Source: JABHCC01 sp964444375 (lineage in GTDB: Bacteria; Bacteroidota; Bacteroidia; Bacteroidales; UBA12481). Taken from it: a DNA stretch of 44,363 bases. How positions within the stretch are numbered: the stretch's first letter is position 1; each line of letters begins with the position of its first letter. Below the pieces are notes generated by a model that saw only the letters and a program-made list of their open reading frames with translations, was not told where the DNA came from and did not search any database. This document shows positions 16,426-25,161 of this stretch, piece by piece. The DNA lies in NCBI GenBank assembly GCA_964444375.1, contig CAYUGX010000004.1, positions 1 through 44,363 on the forward strand, written 5' to 3'. The position numbers and the translations under genes are program-made.

Positions 16426-17790
16426 ATGGAACTAAACAAGCTGACAGCCGTTTCACCTATTGACGGGAGATATCATACTAAAACACAAGAATTAAGCCAG
16501 TATTTTTCTGAATGGGCCTTGATTCGTTACCGCATACAAGTTGAGATAGAATATTTCATTGCCTTATGTGAATTACCGATCAAACAGTTAGATCGGTTTA
16601 GTCAATCTGAGTACCAACAAATGCGTCAGATTTATAAGACATTCACTCCGAACGACGCGAAGCGAGTTAAGGAGATTGAAAAAACAACCAATCACGACGT
16701 AAAGGCTGTGGAATATTACATTAAAGAACAATTTGATAAATTCTCGTTTTCTGCATACAAGGAGTTTATCCATTTTGGTCTGACCTCACAGGATGTTAAT
16801 AACACAGCAACACCCTTAAGCCTTAAAGAAGGTATAAATTCATCCTATCTACCTCATTTGCATGACTTGGTACTCACATTAAAGGCATTGGGAAATGAAT
16901 GGCAAGAAGTACCCATGCTGGCTAAAACCCATGGCCAACCTGCATCCCCCACCCGACTGGGCAAAGAATTATTTGTTTTCGTTGAACGGCTCGAAAGCCA
17001 GATCACCGCACTTGAAAACCTGTCATATCCTGCCAAATTCGGAGGAGCCACCGGAAATTTCAATGCGCATGCAGTGGCTTACCCTGATATAGATTGGGTT
17101 GAGTTTGGCAACCATCTGGTTAATGAGGTTCTGGGTTTGAACCGGTCACAAGTAACCACCCAAATTGAGCATTATGACAACCTGGCTGCTCTCTTTGATG
17201 CCATTCGTCGGATTCAAGTCATTTTAATTGATTTGTGTCGTGATATTTGGACCTATATTTCGATGAATTATTTTGGCCAGAAAATAAAAAAGGGAGAAAT
17301 AGGATCTTCAGCTATGCCACACAAAGTGAATCCCATCGACTTTGAGAATGCAGAAGGGAATTTAGGAATAGCAAATGCCTTGCTTGATCACCTTAGCAAC
17401 AAATTACCCGTTTCTCGTTTGCAACGTGATCTGACAGACTCAACCGTTTTGCGAAACATTGGAGTACCCCTGGGACATGGCCTTATCGCAACTCAATCAA
17501 TCCAAAAAGGTCTTAGTAAACTGGTATTAAATCCAGTGGCCATTCATCAGGATCTTGAAGACAACTGGGCTGTAGTTGCTGAAGCCATTCAAACAATTTT
17601 GAGAAGGGAGCAATATCCTAATCCTTATGAAGCCTTACTGCAACTGACCCGTAAAAACGAAAAAATAACCGCCGATGCAATTCATACTTTTATTGACAGT
17701 CTCGACGTTAGCCATCATATAAAAGAAGAACTAAAGGCCATAAGCCCTCAAAATTATACCGGGATCGATACCAGTCAGCAAAGTCAGTAG
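16426..17790 (+). CDS. purB: Adenylosuccinate lyase
   Basis: 454 residues of the fumarase/aspartase superfamily. PurB removes fumarate from SAICAR and from adenylosuccinate, so it acts twice in purine synthesis. The family signature GSSAMPHKVNPIDFEN is intact. An earlier THGQPASPTR segment carries the catalytic His region, and HFGLTSQDVNNTA is the substrate loop. Length is normal for the E. coli-like PurB group. The next gene starts one base after the stop. Confidence 0.96.
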   Translation: MELNKLTAVSPIDGRYHTKTQELSQYFSEWALIRYRIQVEIEYFIALCELPIKQLDRFSQSEYQQMRQIYKTFTPNDAKRVKEIEKTTNHDVKAVEYYIKEQFDKFSFSAYKEFIHFGLTSQDVNNTATPLSLKEGINSSYLPHLHDLVLTLKALGNEWQEVPMLAKTHGQPASPTRLGKELFVFVERLESQITALENLSYPAKFGGATGNFNAHAVAYPDIDWVEFGNHLVNEVLGLNRSQVTTQIEHYDNLAALFDAIRRIQVILIDLCRDIWTYISMNYFGQKIKKGEIGSSAMPHKVNPIDFENAEGNLGIANALLDHLSNKLPVSRLQRDLTDSTVLRNIGVPLGHGLIATQSIQKGLSKLVLNPVAIHQDLEDNWAVVAEAIQTILRREQYPNPYEALLQLTRKNEKITADAIHTFIDSLDVSHHIKEELKAISPQNYTGIDTSQQSQ

Positions 17791-17791
17791 C

Positions 17792-19633
17792 ATGAAATCG
17801 TTTTGGCGAATTTTTAAAACCTATGTTTTCCCTTACAGGGGATATGCAGGATTGAATATTGCTTTCAATCTGCTGGGGGTAATATTTTCTCTGCTTTCTT
17901 TGATACTTATCGGGCCTTTTCTCCAGGTACTGTTTGGCACACAGCCCATCGTGAATGAGGCCATGCCATGGGAGTTATCAAAACAGGCTCTGGAACACAA
18001 TTTCAATTATTTTATCAGTCAACAGGTTGTCCAACACAGTGAACAACAGGCCTTATTGGTGGTGAGTTTGCTTGTAATAGTGCTTTTTTTTCTAAAAACA
18101 GCAAACATCTTCCTGGCTAATTTCTTCATGTCTCCCATTCGAAATGGTGTCGTGAAGGATATCCGCAACCAGATTTACCAGAAGATGCTACACCTGCCTA
18201 TTGGCTTCTTTTCTGACGAAAAAAAAGGTGACCTGATGTCGCGTGTTACTCAGGATGTGCAGGAAATAGAATGGTCAATCATGGCTTCTTTAGAGAAGTT
18301 CTTCCGCGACCCCATTAACATCCTTATATTCCTAATCGGCCTTTTTCTGATTTCACCCCTTCTAACTGTTTTTGTGCTAGTCTTATTACCAGTGAGTGCT
18401 ATAGCCATAGGACAAATAGGAAAGAATCTGCGTAAATCCTCCACCAGAAGTCAGGCTCAGATGGGCAGACTCATGTCATTCCTTGAAGAATCGCTATCTG
18501 GACTTCGAGTCATCAAAGCTTTCAATGCTGAAAAAACCATGCAAGGCAATTTTGAAGCACTGAATCAGGACTATACACACACCATGAACCGTATCACCAG
18601 AAAACGCTATCTGGCTTCTCCGCTATCTGAATTCCTAGGTGCCATAGTTATTGTGGTACTATTAACCTATGGAGGAAATCTTGTCATTGGAGGTAAAAGT
18701 GAGCTCAGTGCATCGGCTTTCATTGCATATATCGCCATATTCTCTCAGTTGCTGACACCCGCAAAATCCTTCTCAACAGCCTTTTATCATTTGCAAAAAG
18801 GCCTGGCTTCATATGATCGGGTTAATGAAATCCTAGCTGTACCCATTCAAATCAAAGACCCTGCTAAAGCAACCAGGGTTGATCAGTTTAACCACGCCAT
18901 AGCCTTCCACCATGTTGAATTTGCATACGGGACGAAGCCAGTATTGCATGATATTTCAATTCAAATCAACAAAGGACAAACCGTAGCGTTAGTCGGGCAT
19001 TCAGGTTCAGGCAAATCGACTTTTATTGACCTGATACCCCGTTTTCACGATGTTAACCAAGGCAGCATTACGATCGATGGAATTGATATCCGCCAGTTAA
19101 AAATTGTTGAACTCAGGGGGTTATTAGGCTATGTGCATCAAGAACCCCTACTGTTTAATGATAGTTTCCTGAATAATATCACCATGGGTGATACAAAACC
19201 TGATGAGGAAAAAGTCTTCAAAGTCATACAGGCCGCACACGCAACCGAGTTTATCGAATCAGATCCTGAGGGCATTCACCGTAGCATTGGGGATAGAGGT
19301 GGAAAGTTGTCTGGTGGTCAGCGTCAACGAATCAGCATTGCCCGTGCACTTTACAGTAACCCCGAAATCCTGTTATTGGATGAAGCAACCTCTTCCCTGG
19401 ACAGTGACTCTGAACGACAGGTTCAAGAAGCTTTACAAACCCTCATGAAAGGGCGGACGACAATTGTGGTAGCTCATCGTTTATCAACCATTATTGAAGC
19501 TGATCTGATCGTGGTTTTCAAAGATGGTAGAATTGTTGAACAAGGAAGTCACCAAGAATTAATTGAGCTCAACGGTGAGTATCTGAATCTCTATGAGCAA
19601 GTTAATCAAAGCACAAACAAATCTCATGATTGA
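17792..19633 (+). CDS. ABC exporter with fused membrane and ATPase domains (MsbA-like)
   Basis: 613 residues: six membrane helices (about 22-345), then an ATPase domain with Walker A GHSGSGKST (402-410), signature LSGGQ (about 510), Walker B ILLLDEATS and the switch His in VVAHRLS. This is the architecture of MsbA, the lipid A flippase, and of related lipid or drug exporters. MsbA is a reasonable guess for a Gram-negative housekeeping copy, but no lipid A genes are adjacent and drug exporters look alike. The start is one base after purB and the end overlaps the next gene by 8 bp. Confidence 0.88.
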   Translation: MKSFWRIFKTYVFPYRGYAGLNIAFNLLGVIFSLLSLILIGPFLQVLFGTQPIVNEAMPWELSKQALEHNFNYFISQQVVQHSEQQALLVVSLLVIVLFFLKTANIFLANFFMSPIRNGVVKDIRNQIYQKMLHLPIGFFSDEKKGDLMSRVTQDVQEIEWSIMASLEKFFRDPINILIFLIGLFLISPLLTVFVLVLLPVSAIAIGQIGKNLRKSSTRSQAQMGRLMSFLEESLSGLRVIKAFNAEKTMQGNFEALNQDYTHTMNRITRKRYLASPLSEFLGAIVIVVLLTYGGNLVIGGKSELSASAFIAYIAIFSQLLTPAKSFSTAFYHLQKGLASYDRVNEILAVPIQIKDPAKATRVDQFNHAIAFHHVEFAYGTKPVLHDISIQINKGQTVALVGHSGSGKSTFIDLIPRFHDVNQGSITIDGIDIRQLKIVELRGLLGYVHQEPLLFNDSFLNNITMGDTKPDEEKVFKVIQAAHATEFIESDPEGIHRSIGDRGGKLSGGQRQRISIARALYSNPEILLLDEATSSLDSDSERQVQEALQTLMKGRTTIVVAHRLSTIIEADLIVVFKDGRIVEQGSHQELIELNGEYLNLYEQVNQSTNKSHD

Positions 19634-20288
19634 TTTTTCTTTTGATGCGGCAATTAAATCCGTCTTTCCTGACATCCATGTCGGCTTGTTCTCTGGACAA
19701 GTAAGCAATACGGCTCACAATGGTGATTTATGGCAAGAAATTGCTCAGCTTTCTAATGAGATTCGGTCTACTCATACACTGGAGTCAATACGACTTATCG
19801 AACCCATCCACGAAGGTAAAAAGGCATACAAAATGCTTGGTAAAGATCCGAATCGGTATCGCATATCAGCTGAAGCACTCATGCGCAGACTCGTGAAAGG
19901 ACAAACCCTATATCAAATCCACACATTAGTGGATTCATTAAATTTCATCTCTTTAAAAACCAGTGTAACGATAGGTGGCTTTGATCTGGAGCAAGTTACA
20001 GGCCCAATCTCACTGGGAGTGGGTCAGGAAAATGAAGAATTTTCTGCCATTGGAAGAGGAGAACTCAACATTTCAAACTTACCGGTTTACCGAGATGCGA
20101 TAGGAGCTATAGGTAGCCCAACCTCTGATTGCATTAGAACCATGATGCAAAAAGAGACGGTGATGTTTCTGATGATCATTACCAGTTTCTTTGGTCCCGG
20201 AATGATTCATTCAACGATTTCTGAACTGAAACAAGTACTGTCATCTTACGCAAGTGGTACTAAATTTGAGGATGTTATTCATTATTGA
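19626..20288 (+). CDS. Solo B3/4-domain protein (tRNA-editing-like domain)
   Basis: 220 residues made almost wholly of a B3/4 domain, the part of the phenylalanyl-tRNA synthetase beta chain that hydrolyses mischarged Tyr-tRNA. Here it stands alone, as in the COG3382 group. Typical segments are YKMLGKDPNRYRISAEALMRRL, LVDSLNFISLKTSVTIGG and GSPTSDCIRTMM. Such solo proteins may deacylate mischarged tRNA or bind nucleic acid; the true role is unsettled. I start at the ATG 19626, which overlaps the ABC exporter's end by 8 bp and restores the usual N-terminus; the longer frame lies inside the exporter. Confidence 0.78.
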   Translation: MIDFSFDAAIKSVFPDIHVGLFSGQVSNTAHNGDLWQEIAQLSNEIRSTHTLESIRLIEPIHEGKKAYKMLGKDPNRYRISAEALMRRLVKGQTLYQIHTLVDSLNFISLKTSVTIGGFDLEQVTGPISLGVGQENEEFSAIGRGELNISNLPVYRDAIGAIGSPTSDCIRTMMQKETVMFLMIITSFFGPGMIHSTISELKQVLSSYASGTKFEDVIHY

Positions 20289-20297
20289 AATTGAAAA

Positions 20298-21695
20298 ATG
20301 AAGAATACTGTTTTACAATATCTCCTGATCTGCGGCCTTCTATTGACCCTGACAAACACACCTGGATGGTCACAAAAAATGGCCATTGAACCCCTGGAGG
20401 TCCTAAAAAAATGGGATTACTACCATATGACTGATCAGTTGGGTGAGGGAAGTCCAATTATTGATACGATGGCTGGGCAAGCTTATATTGCTGGCATGAC
20501 TTATCACCGAACTTGGTTTGGTCGTCAGGCCCACTTGAGTTTCTATTTTCAGAAAACCGATATTTCTGGATTTAGAGTTCGTTTCTGGTCACCCTATTTG
20601 AGCCAACGCACAAACACCAAGATACCTGAAATTGTTGATAAGGCTACTATAGACTCACTGTTACTCGCCAACAAAACCAGAGATAGTTTGCATCGTGTAT
20701 CCCTGGCCTCTTTCCTTGAAAAAGATCCAGGTCTAATTGATTCACTCAGGGCTGTCGCCTTTGCTGATTCAGTTGAACAAAAGCGATTATATGATCTGGA
20801 TTCTTTGAGATGCGATTCAATTGTTGAAGAAGTCTCAGTCATTATGGGCCAGCCCTTATCCAAGAGTTTAACCCATCATACAGACATGTCTTCAAGGTAT
20901 GCTGCAACATGGATTAATCATGGCTATGCTGTCTCACTTCGAGACAACACCGATTATACAGATGTGGTATTCTCAGTAAGTGAGGTAAGCAAAAGCACTG
21001 CCGTTGCCTATGAATTGCCACGAGACGCGGAAATATTCCAGAAAAAAAAGGAGGTGATAGCCAATGAACATTTGCAATTATCACTTATTGGCACCCCGGT
21101 TGGAAATCAATTGTGGACCTATTCTTCCATTTTTCTGCTGGTTGAGCCAGCTAAGGGTGAAATCTTTATTGAAAGAGTATTTGATAATGGTTTGTACGAT
21201 GCACCAAAAATGGAATTGATTGATTTTGATGGTGATGGTATTCAGGAGGTATGGATTAGTGTTCCTGACAAAGAGAAAGCCATTTGCCAATATGATCAGA
21301 TTTACACATTGGAATTGATAGAACCCATTATTCTTTTTGACTTTTTGGAAGAAACTGTTTACAATATCAGTGGTGGCTTTGTTGCTGGTTTTCAAGCGGA
21401 ACTGGAGCTAATCACCGGACAGAAATGGACCTTCAATCTCCCGACCCGGGATAAACTAACAAATACATATTTTGATCAAACCGGCTCTCTTCTCAAAGAT
21501 GAGCGACTAATTCCAAGCTGCCTTCAAAAACTAGAAATAGTTGAAAACGGAGATAATGGATTTCGGTTAAAAGGTTCCATAGCAATAACAGGTGAGCACT
21601 TCTCTGCCGTGCTTGGTCACCTGAGTATTCTCTGGGAGTTGCAATCTGGCATCTGGGAAGTCATTGAAGCAGAATTCACCTCTTCTTCTCAGTAG
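20298..21695 (+). CDS. Secreted protein of unknown function, 465 residues
   Basis: I do not recognise a family. The N-terminus is a clear Sec signal peptide (about 1-25, ending PGWSQ), so the protein is periplasmic or outer-membrane associated. A central region (about 120-190) is helical, charged and rich in Ser/Asp/Leu (DSLLLANKTRDSLHR, EKDPGLIDSLRAVAFADS). A later DFDGDGIQEVW segment resembles the calcium-binding loop of FG-GAP-type beta-propeller repeats. It starts 9 bp after the B3/4 gene. Its 3' end overlaps the convergent FMN-binding gene by 20 bp. Confidence 0.75.
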   Translation: MKNTVLQYLLICGLLLTLTNTPGWSQKMAIEPLEVLKKWDYYHMTDQLGEGSPIIDTMAGQAYIAGMTYHRTWFGRQAHLSFYFQKTDISGFRVRFWSPYLSQRTNTKIPEIVDKATIDSLLLANKTRDSLHRVSLASFLEKDPGLIDSLRAVAFADSVEQKRLYDLDSLRCDSIVEEVSVIMGQPLSKSLTHHTDMSSRYAATWINHGYAVSLRDNTDYTDVVFSVSEVSKSTAVAYELPRDAEIFQKKKEVIANEHLQLSLIGTPVGNQLWTYSSIFLLVEPAKGEIFIERVFDNGLYDAPKMELIDFDGDGIQEVWISVPDKEKAICQYDQIYTLELIEPIILFDFLEETVYNISGGFVAGFQAELELITGQKWTFNLPTRDKLTNTYFDQTGSLLKDERLIPSCLQKLEIVENGDNGFRLKGSIAITGEHFSAVLGHLSILWELQSGIWEVIEAEFTSSSQ

Positions 21696-22185
21696 ACGCC
21701 AATAGTGTTTTCAGCATGATTCGAGCTGCTTTGATTTCGCTGACCATTGAAATACTAGACAAGGTTGCTCCGGTCATACTGTCAACCTGCTTTCCTAGTT
21801 CAAGCTGGTCGCCTTGAAATCCTTCAAACTGTTTCAACCACGACTTTGAACTAATTTCCGCACCCTTGATGGTGTTCATTTCCAGTATTCCAGCTTTCTG
21901 AGCAACGAGACTGGAATCGAATAAGAAGACAGGGAAATAATTAAGATATGCGTCTACAATCTTCCGGCCAACGATGTAGCCCTTGATTTGTTCTTCGACT
22001 ACAATGGAACAAGCAAGTTCATACCGATCAAAAGTCTCAAGCTGAGTGAGGTTGTGCAATTCAAACTGCTCAACTTTCCATACTTTTTTAACGAGCTTGG
22101 ATAACTTTTTATGATGACGATCAGATAAATCGAATCCGCCCAAGAATTCAAAGACCACCAATGTTAGAAATACTCCAATTTTCAT
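21676..22185 (-). CDS. Secreted FMN-binding domain protein
   Basis: 169 residues with an N-terminal signal (about 1-18) and an FMN-binding domain ending in DSMTGAT (135-141). This is the motif in which the flavin transferase ApbE links FMN through phosphate to the final Thr. Such domains occur in NqrC, RnfG and in extracellular electron-transfer systems. It lies 12 bp after an outer-membrane porin gene, which suggests the two form a functional pair in the envelope. No apbE or quinone reductase gene is in the window. The partner and electron donor are unknown. Confidence 0.8.
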   Translation of the reverse strand: MKIGVFLTLVVFEFLGGFDLSDRHHKKLSKLVKKVWKVEQFELHNLTQLETFDRYELACSIVVEEQIKGYIVGRKIVDAYLNYFPVFLFDSSLVAQKAGILEMNTIKGAEISSKSWLKQFEGFQGDQLELGKQVDSMTGATLSSISMVSEIKAARIMLKTLLASTEKKR

Positions 22186-22197
22186 TGTACAAACCTA

Positions 22198-23361
22198 TTA
22201 GAACCAAACTCCAACTCCCAGGTTGAGTTGATAGGCAGATTTAGCTGCTGATTCATTTGACAGTACTTGAAAATCAGCTTTAAAGACAGTGCCTTTAGCG
22301 GGATACCAAGCCAATCCCGATGTAAGTTCCATGCGATTGAAAACCGGATTCGCCGCCATCCCTTCTGCCATTTTAGCTTGGGTGTTATATTGCTCATATC
22401 GGCTGAAAAGCATGAGGCGGTGATCCGTTTTCGCCTTTTGGAAAAGATTATAGGCCAGCTCAACATACCAGCCTTGCATCAGGCTACCCAGATCAGATCC
22501 TGTTAAATGATTGTAAGCGCCTGTATTATCAATCCAAACGGTATAAAATTGTGCTCTGGCATAGAGTGCTTTACGATTATACCTACCATCCATCCCTAAC
22601 ATAGTAACATGAACAAGCGATGAATCTGCCAGAGATAAGCCAATTTGATCATCTCGATCAAGACCATTAAACAATTCAGATTGAGTAGGTCCTACTATGC
22701 CAGAAAGACCGAATTGTAATCCTGGTAATCCATAATAGCTCAATCGACCAGTCAGATTAGGACGAGTAAGCATAGATTCAGCACCCTTTTGCCTGCCCTT
22801 TCTCAAACCATCTTTCCCTCGAAGCAGTCCACGATCAGTATAACTTGCGAAACCATTCATTAAGTACAATTCATATTTTATTGAAGCTTCAGGTATGTTT
22901 CCGGCAAAACCAGCACCAATTTCCCGCCAGGTTGTTGGGGCAATGTATTTATCAACGTTGGGACGCTCGACACTATAAAAAGCAGTAGGTTCATGATACA
23001 GGTTAGTCAAACCAATAGGCACTAGCATTAATCCAGCTCTGAAATTCAACCAGGGCAATAGTTGATGGTTTACAAAGGCTTGCTCAACATACACCTCTTT
23101 TACATGTTCTAATTCAACTTCGGTGATGAACTGCGTTTTATTAGTGAATTTGTATCCAAACAATAAAACCAGGCGATGGACATCCATTTTACCATTACGA
23201 TAAGACACGGGATCGATGATCTGGTTGTAGTCAACCTGTCCGTATCCCCCGATTGTCAATTTCTGATCCGCATTCATCAGCGATGAAGCGGCATTTTGTT
23301 CCTGTGCAGCAGCTAAAAAAGGCAGCAAAACTAATAGGAATATATACACTGTTTTAGTCAT
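22198..23361 (-). CDS. Outer-membrane porin (OprO/OprP-like beta-barrel)
   Basis: 387 residues with a signal peptide (1-19, ending LAAAQ) and repeated amphipathic strands with alternating aromatic residues, ending in VGVWF, a typical C-terminal Phe that guides barrel assembly. Segments such as LTIGGYGQVDYN, TQFITEVELEHV and FRAGLMLVPIGLTNLYHEP resemble the phosphate/polyphosphate porin family and Bacteroidota relatives. The substrate cannot be read from sequence. It is first in a two-gene operon with the FMN-binding protein. Confidence 0.78.
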   Translation of the reverse strand: MTKTVYIFLLVLLPFLAAAQEQNAASSLMNADQKLTIGGYGQVDYNQIIDPVSYRNGKMDVHRLVLLFGYKFTNKTQFITEVELEHVKEVYVEQAFVNHQLLPWLNFRAGLMLVPIGLTNLYHEPTAFYSVERPNVDKYIAPTTWREIGAGFAGNIPEASIKYELYLMNGFASYTDRGLLRGKDGLRKGRQKGAESMLTRPNLTGRLSYYGLPGLQFGLSGIVGPTQSELFNGLDRDDQIGLSLADSSLVHVTMLGMDGRYNRKALYARAQFYTVWIDNTGAYNHLTGSDLGSLMQGWYVELAYNLFQKAKTDHRLMLFSRYEQYNTQAKMAEGMAANPVFNRMELTSGLAWYPAKGTVFKADFQVLSNESAAKSAYQLNLGVGVWF

Positions 23362-23529
23362 GAGATCTTGTATTAATTTCTGATGCTAAGTAATTTACAT
23401 TCCCCATGCAATACAACTAATGAAGTATCCAAATTGCTAAACAACTAGCAAGCTGATAATCTAAGACTTAAGTGCATTCGATATAAAATCTGTCTAAATA
23501 ACCACACAGACCAAAGTGAGTAATATCAT

Positions 23530-23567
23530 GGTTTTCAAGTAAAATCAAGACGGTTTTCAAGGTAAAA
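23530..23567. repeat. Paired operator-like repeat upstream of the GIN genes
   Basis: GGTTTTCAAGTAAAA (23530-23544) recurs as GGTTTTCAAGGTAAAA (23552-23567), 22 bp apart start to start, about two helical turns. Each copy is itself an imperfect palindrome (GTTTT...AAAAC). The pair sits 54 bp before the first GIN start, as expected for a dimeric regulator site. Confidence 0.5.
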
Positions 23568-23590
23568 CGGCACGATAATTGCTTATTATA

Positions 23591-23600
23591 GTGTTAACAC
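23591..23600. promoter_or_regulatory. Short perfect palindrome before the first GIN gene
   Basis: GTGTTAACAC is a 10-bp perfect palindrome 20 bp upstream of the ATG at 23621. It could be an operator or chance; no TAnnTTTG promoter was found nearby. Confidence 0.3.
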
Positions 23601-23620
23601 GATTCAAACAGCCAAAAGAA

Positions 23621-24352
23621 ATGAAAAAACTAGCTAAAGCGTTGCTTTGGTCTGGTATGTTGGGCATTTTGCTCCTATATACCAGTTGTGAAGATGAATT
23701 CCTACCCGGAATTTCAGGTGAAGGTGCTCCGGTTGAAAGAGAACTCGAATTGCGCTATTTTGAAGGATTTATCAACACCATCAGTGCGAAAATAGAATTG
23801 ACTCAAGGTGATGAGCAGAAGGTGGTCGTAATCGGACAGGAAAACATAATTGATAATATCCGAACAGATGTTTATGGTGAACTCTGGACCATTCGATATG
23901 ACCAATTGGTCAGGCATACCGACGAATTAATTATTAAAATCACTCTTCCATTCATTGATCATATTGGAATTGCCGGAACGGGTAGTGTTGAAAGCACCAA
24001 CTATTTTAACGACCTTACCTCACTTGATTTCATGATCAGCGGAAGTGGAAATATTGATTTTGAAGGTTCATCTGAACAGCTGGGGGTGTTGATCTCAGGA
24101 AGTGGAGATATCAATCTTGTTGGAGAAACGACTAATATGGAAGTTTTTATTTCCGGTTCAGGAATCATGGATTCTTATAATTGCCAAACGCAAGATGCCT
24201 CATTAACCATTACAGGATCCGGTAGCCTATTTCTACTGGTTGACAATTATCTAAAAGTAACAATCTCAGGAAGTGGAGATGTTTACTATAAAGGAGAGCC
24301 TGAGATTGTATCAAAAATCACCGGTACTGGCAGTATCATTAACGATAACTAA
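23621..24352 (+). CDS. Head-GIN-domain lipoprotein, first of a tandem pair
   Basis: 243 residues. The N-terminus is a lipoprotein signal with lipobox LLLYTSC, followed by acidic residues. The rest is a head-GIN domain (DUF2807 type): a right-handed beta-helix built from repeated turns such as ISGSGNIDFEGSSEQ, ISGSGDINLVGE and ISGSGDVYYKG. The family has been linked to adhesion by analogy with autotransporters, but no biochemical role is established. The ATG at 23621 places the lipobox normally; an upstream extension to 23579 adds an unlikely leader. The second GIN gene begins 16 bp after its stop. Confidence 0.85.
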   Translation: MKKLAKALLWSGMLGILLLYTSCEDEFLPGISGEGAPVERELELRYFEGFINTISAKIELTQGDEQKVVVIGQENIIDNIRTDVYGELWTIRYDQLVRHTDELIIKITLPFIDHIGIAGTGSVESTNYFNDLTSLDFMISGSGNIDFEGSSEQLGVLISGSGDINLVGETTNMEVFISGSGIMDSYNCQTQDASLTITGSGSLFLLVDNYLKVTISGSGDVYYKGEPEIVSKITGTGSIINDN

Positions 24353-24368
24353 TCTAAACCTCCATACT

Positions 24369-25106
24369 ATGAAAGGCGATATGAACAAAAAAGTACGATT
24401 TGGCTTCATTTTAATCCTAGCTCTATTACTTACAAGTTGTTATTATGAAAATTCATCTCGAAGCCGTATTGAAGCTTCTGGTCCTGTTCGAACAGAAACT
24501 CTTGAAATCGATGATTTTGAGGGATTGAATCTAGCGAACTCAGCTGATGTGTTCTTACGACCAGGTACTAAGCAGGAAGTTGTTGTGAGGGGACAGGAAA
24601 ATATAATTAATAACCTATCGACAGAAGTCTCAAGTGGTATATTGAAAATCAGGAATCGCAGACCGGTTTGGCGAAGATATGACCTTGAAATTGAGATTAC
24701 TGTGCCAACCCTACGTCTTATCAAACTTTCAGGCTCAGGTGACATTGTCACCGAACAAGCGTTTGAGGACCTCGATGATCTTGAAGTCATAATCAGTGGA
24801 TCCGGTTCAATAACGGCTAATTGTGAAGCAGAAAACCTTGAATCTGTCATCTCCGGATCTGGGCGAATCGATCTGGATGGCAAAGCGAGACAACTCGATT
24901 GCCGGGTGACTGGTTCAGGTAGCATCCATGCATATGATCTAGAAACAAAGTACGCAACAGTGGTCGTTTCGGGATCTGGAAGTGCCAAAATCAACACAAC
25001 CAAAGAGTTGGATGTCAGGATATCAGGTAGCGGTAGTGTCGCCTATAAAGGCAATCCCCGAGTTGACAAGAAAATATCAGGATCAGGTGGTGTTTATAAC
25101 CGATAA
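24369..25106 (+). CDS. Head-GIN-domain lipoprotein, second of a tandem pair
   Basis: 245 residues. The signal is a lipobox (LLLTSC) after MNKKVRFGFILIL. The GIN beta-helix repeats (LSGSGDIVTEQAFED, ISGSGSITANCEAEN, ISGSGSVAYKG) follow, as in the gene before it. The two proteins share layout and the phrase VRGQENIINN/IGQENIIDN, so they look like an ancient tandem duplication. The ATG at 24369 is used; the in-frame ATG at 24381 has an AAAGG box nearby and could be the true start. Both would sit in the cell envelope. Confidence 0.82.
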   Translation: MKGDMNKKVRFGFILILALLLTSCYYENSSRSRIEASGPVRTETLEIDDFEGLNLANSADVFLRPGTKQEVVVRGQENIINNLSTEVSSGILKIRNRRPVWRRYDLEIEITVPTLRLIKLSGSGDIVTEQAFEDLDDLEVIISGSGSITANCEAENLESVISGSGRIDLDGKARQLDCRVTGSGSIHAYDLETKYATVVVSGSGSAKINTTKELDVRISGSGSVAYKGNPRVDKKISGSGGVYNR

Positions 25107-25143
25107 TTAACATTGCCTTGTCTGATACCTGATGTAATTTCTG

Positions 25144-25151
25144 TAATTTTG
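25144..25151 (+). promoter_or_regulatory. Putative -7 element of the HD-domain gene
   Basis: TAATTTTG fits TAnnTTTG and lies 10 bp before the ATG at 25162. A TCTG at 25121-25124 has the right 19-bp spacing but is one base off TTTG. Confidence 0.45.
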
Positions 25152-25161
25152 CGTCCGGCAT

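Noticed and set aside
24443..25003. 186-codon open frame antisense to the second GIN gene
   Set aside because: It mirrors the repeated Gly/Ser codons of the GIN repeats on the other strand and has no recognisable protein features.
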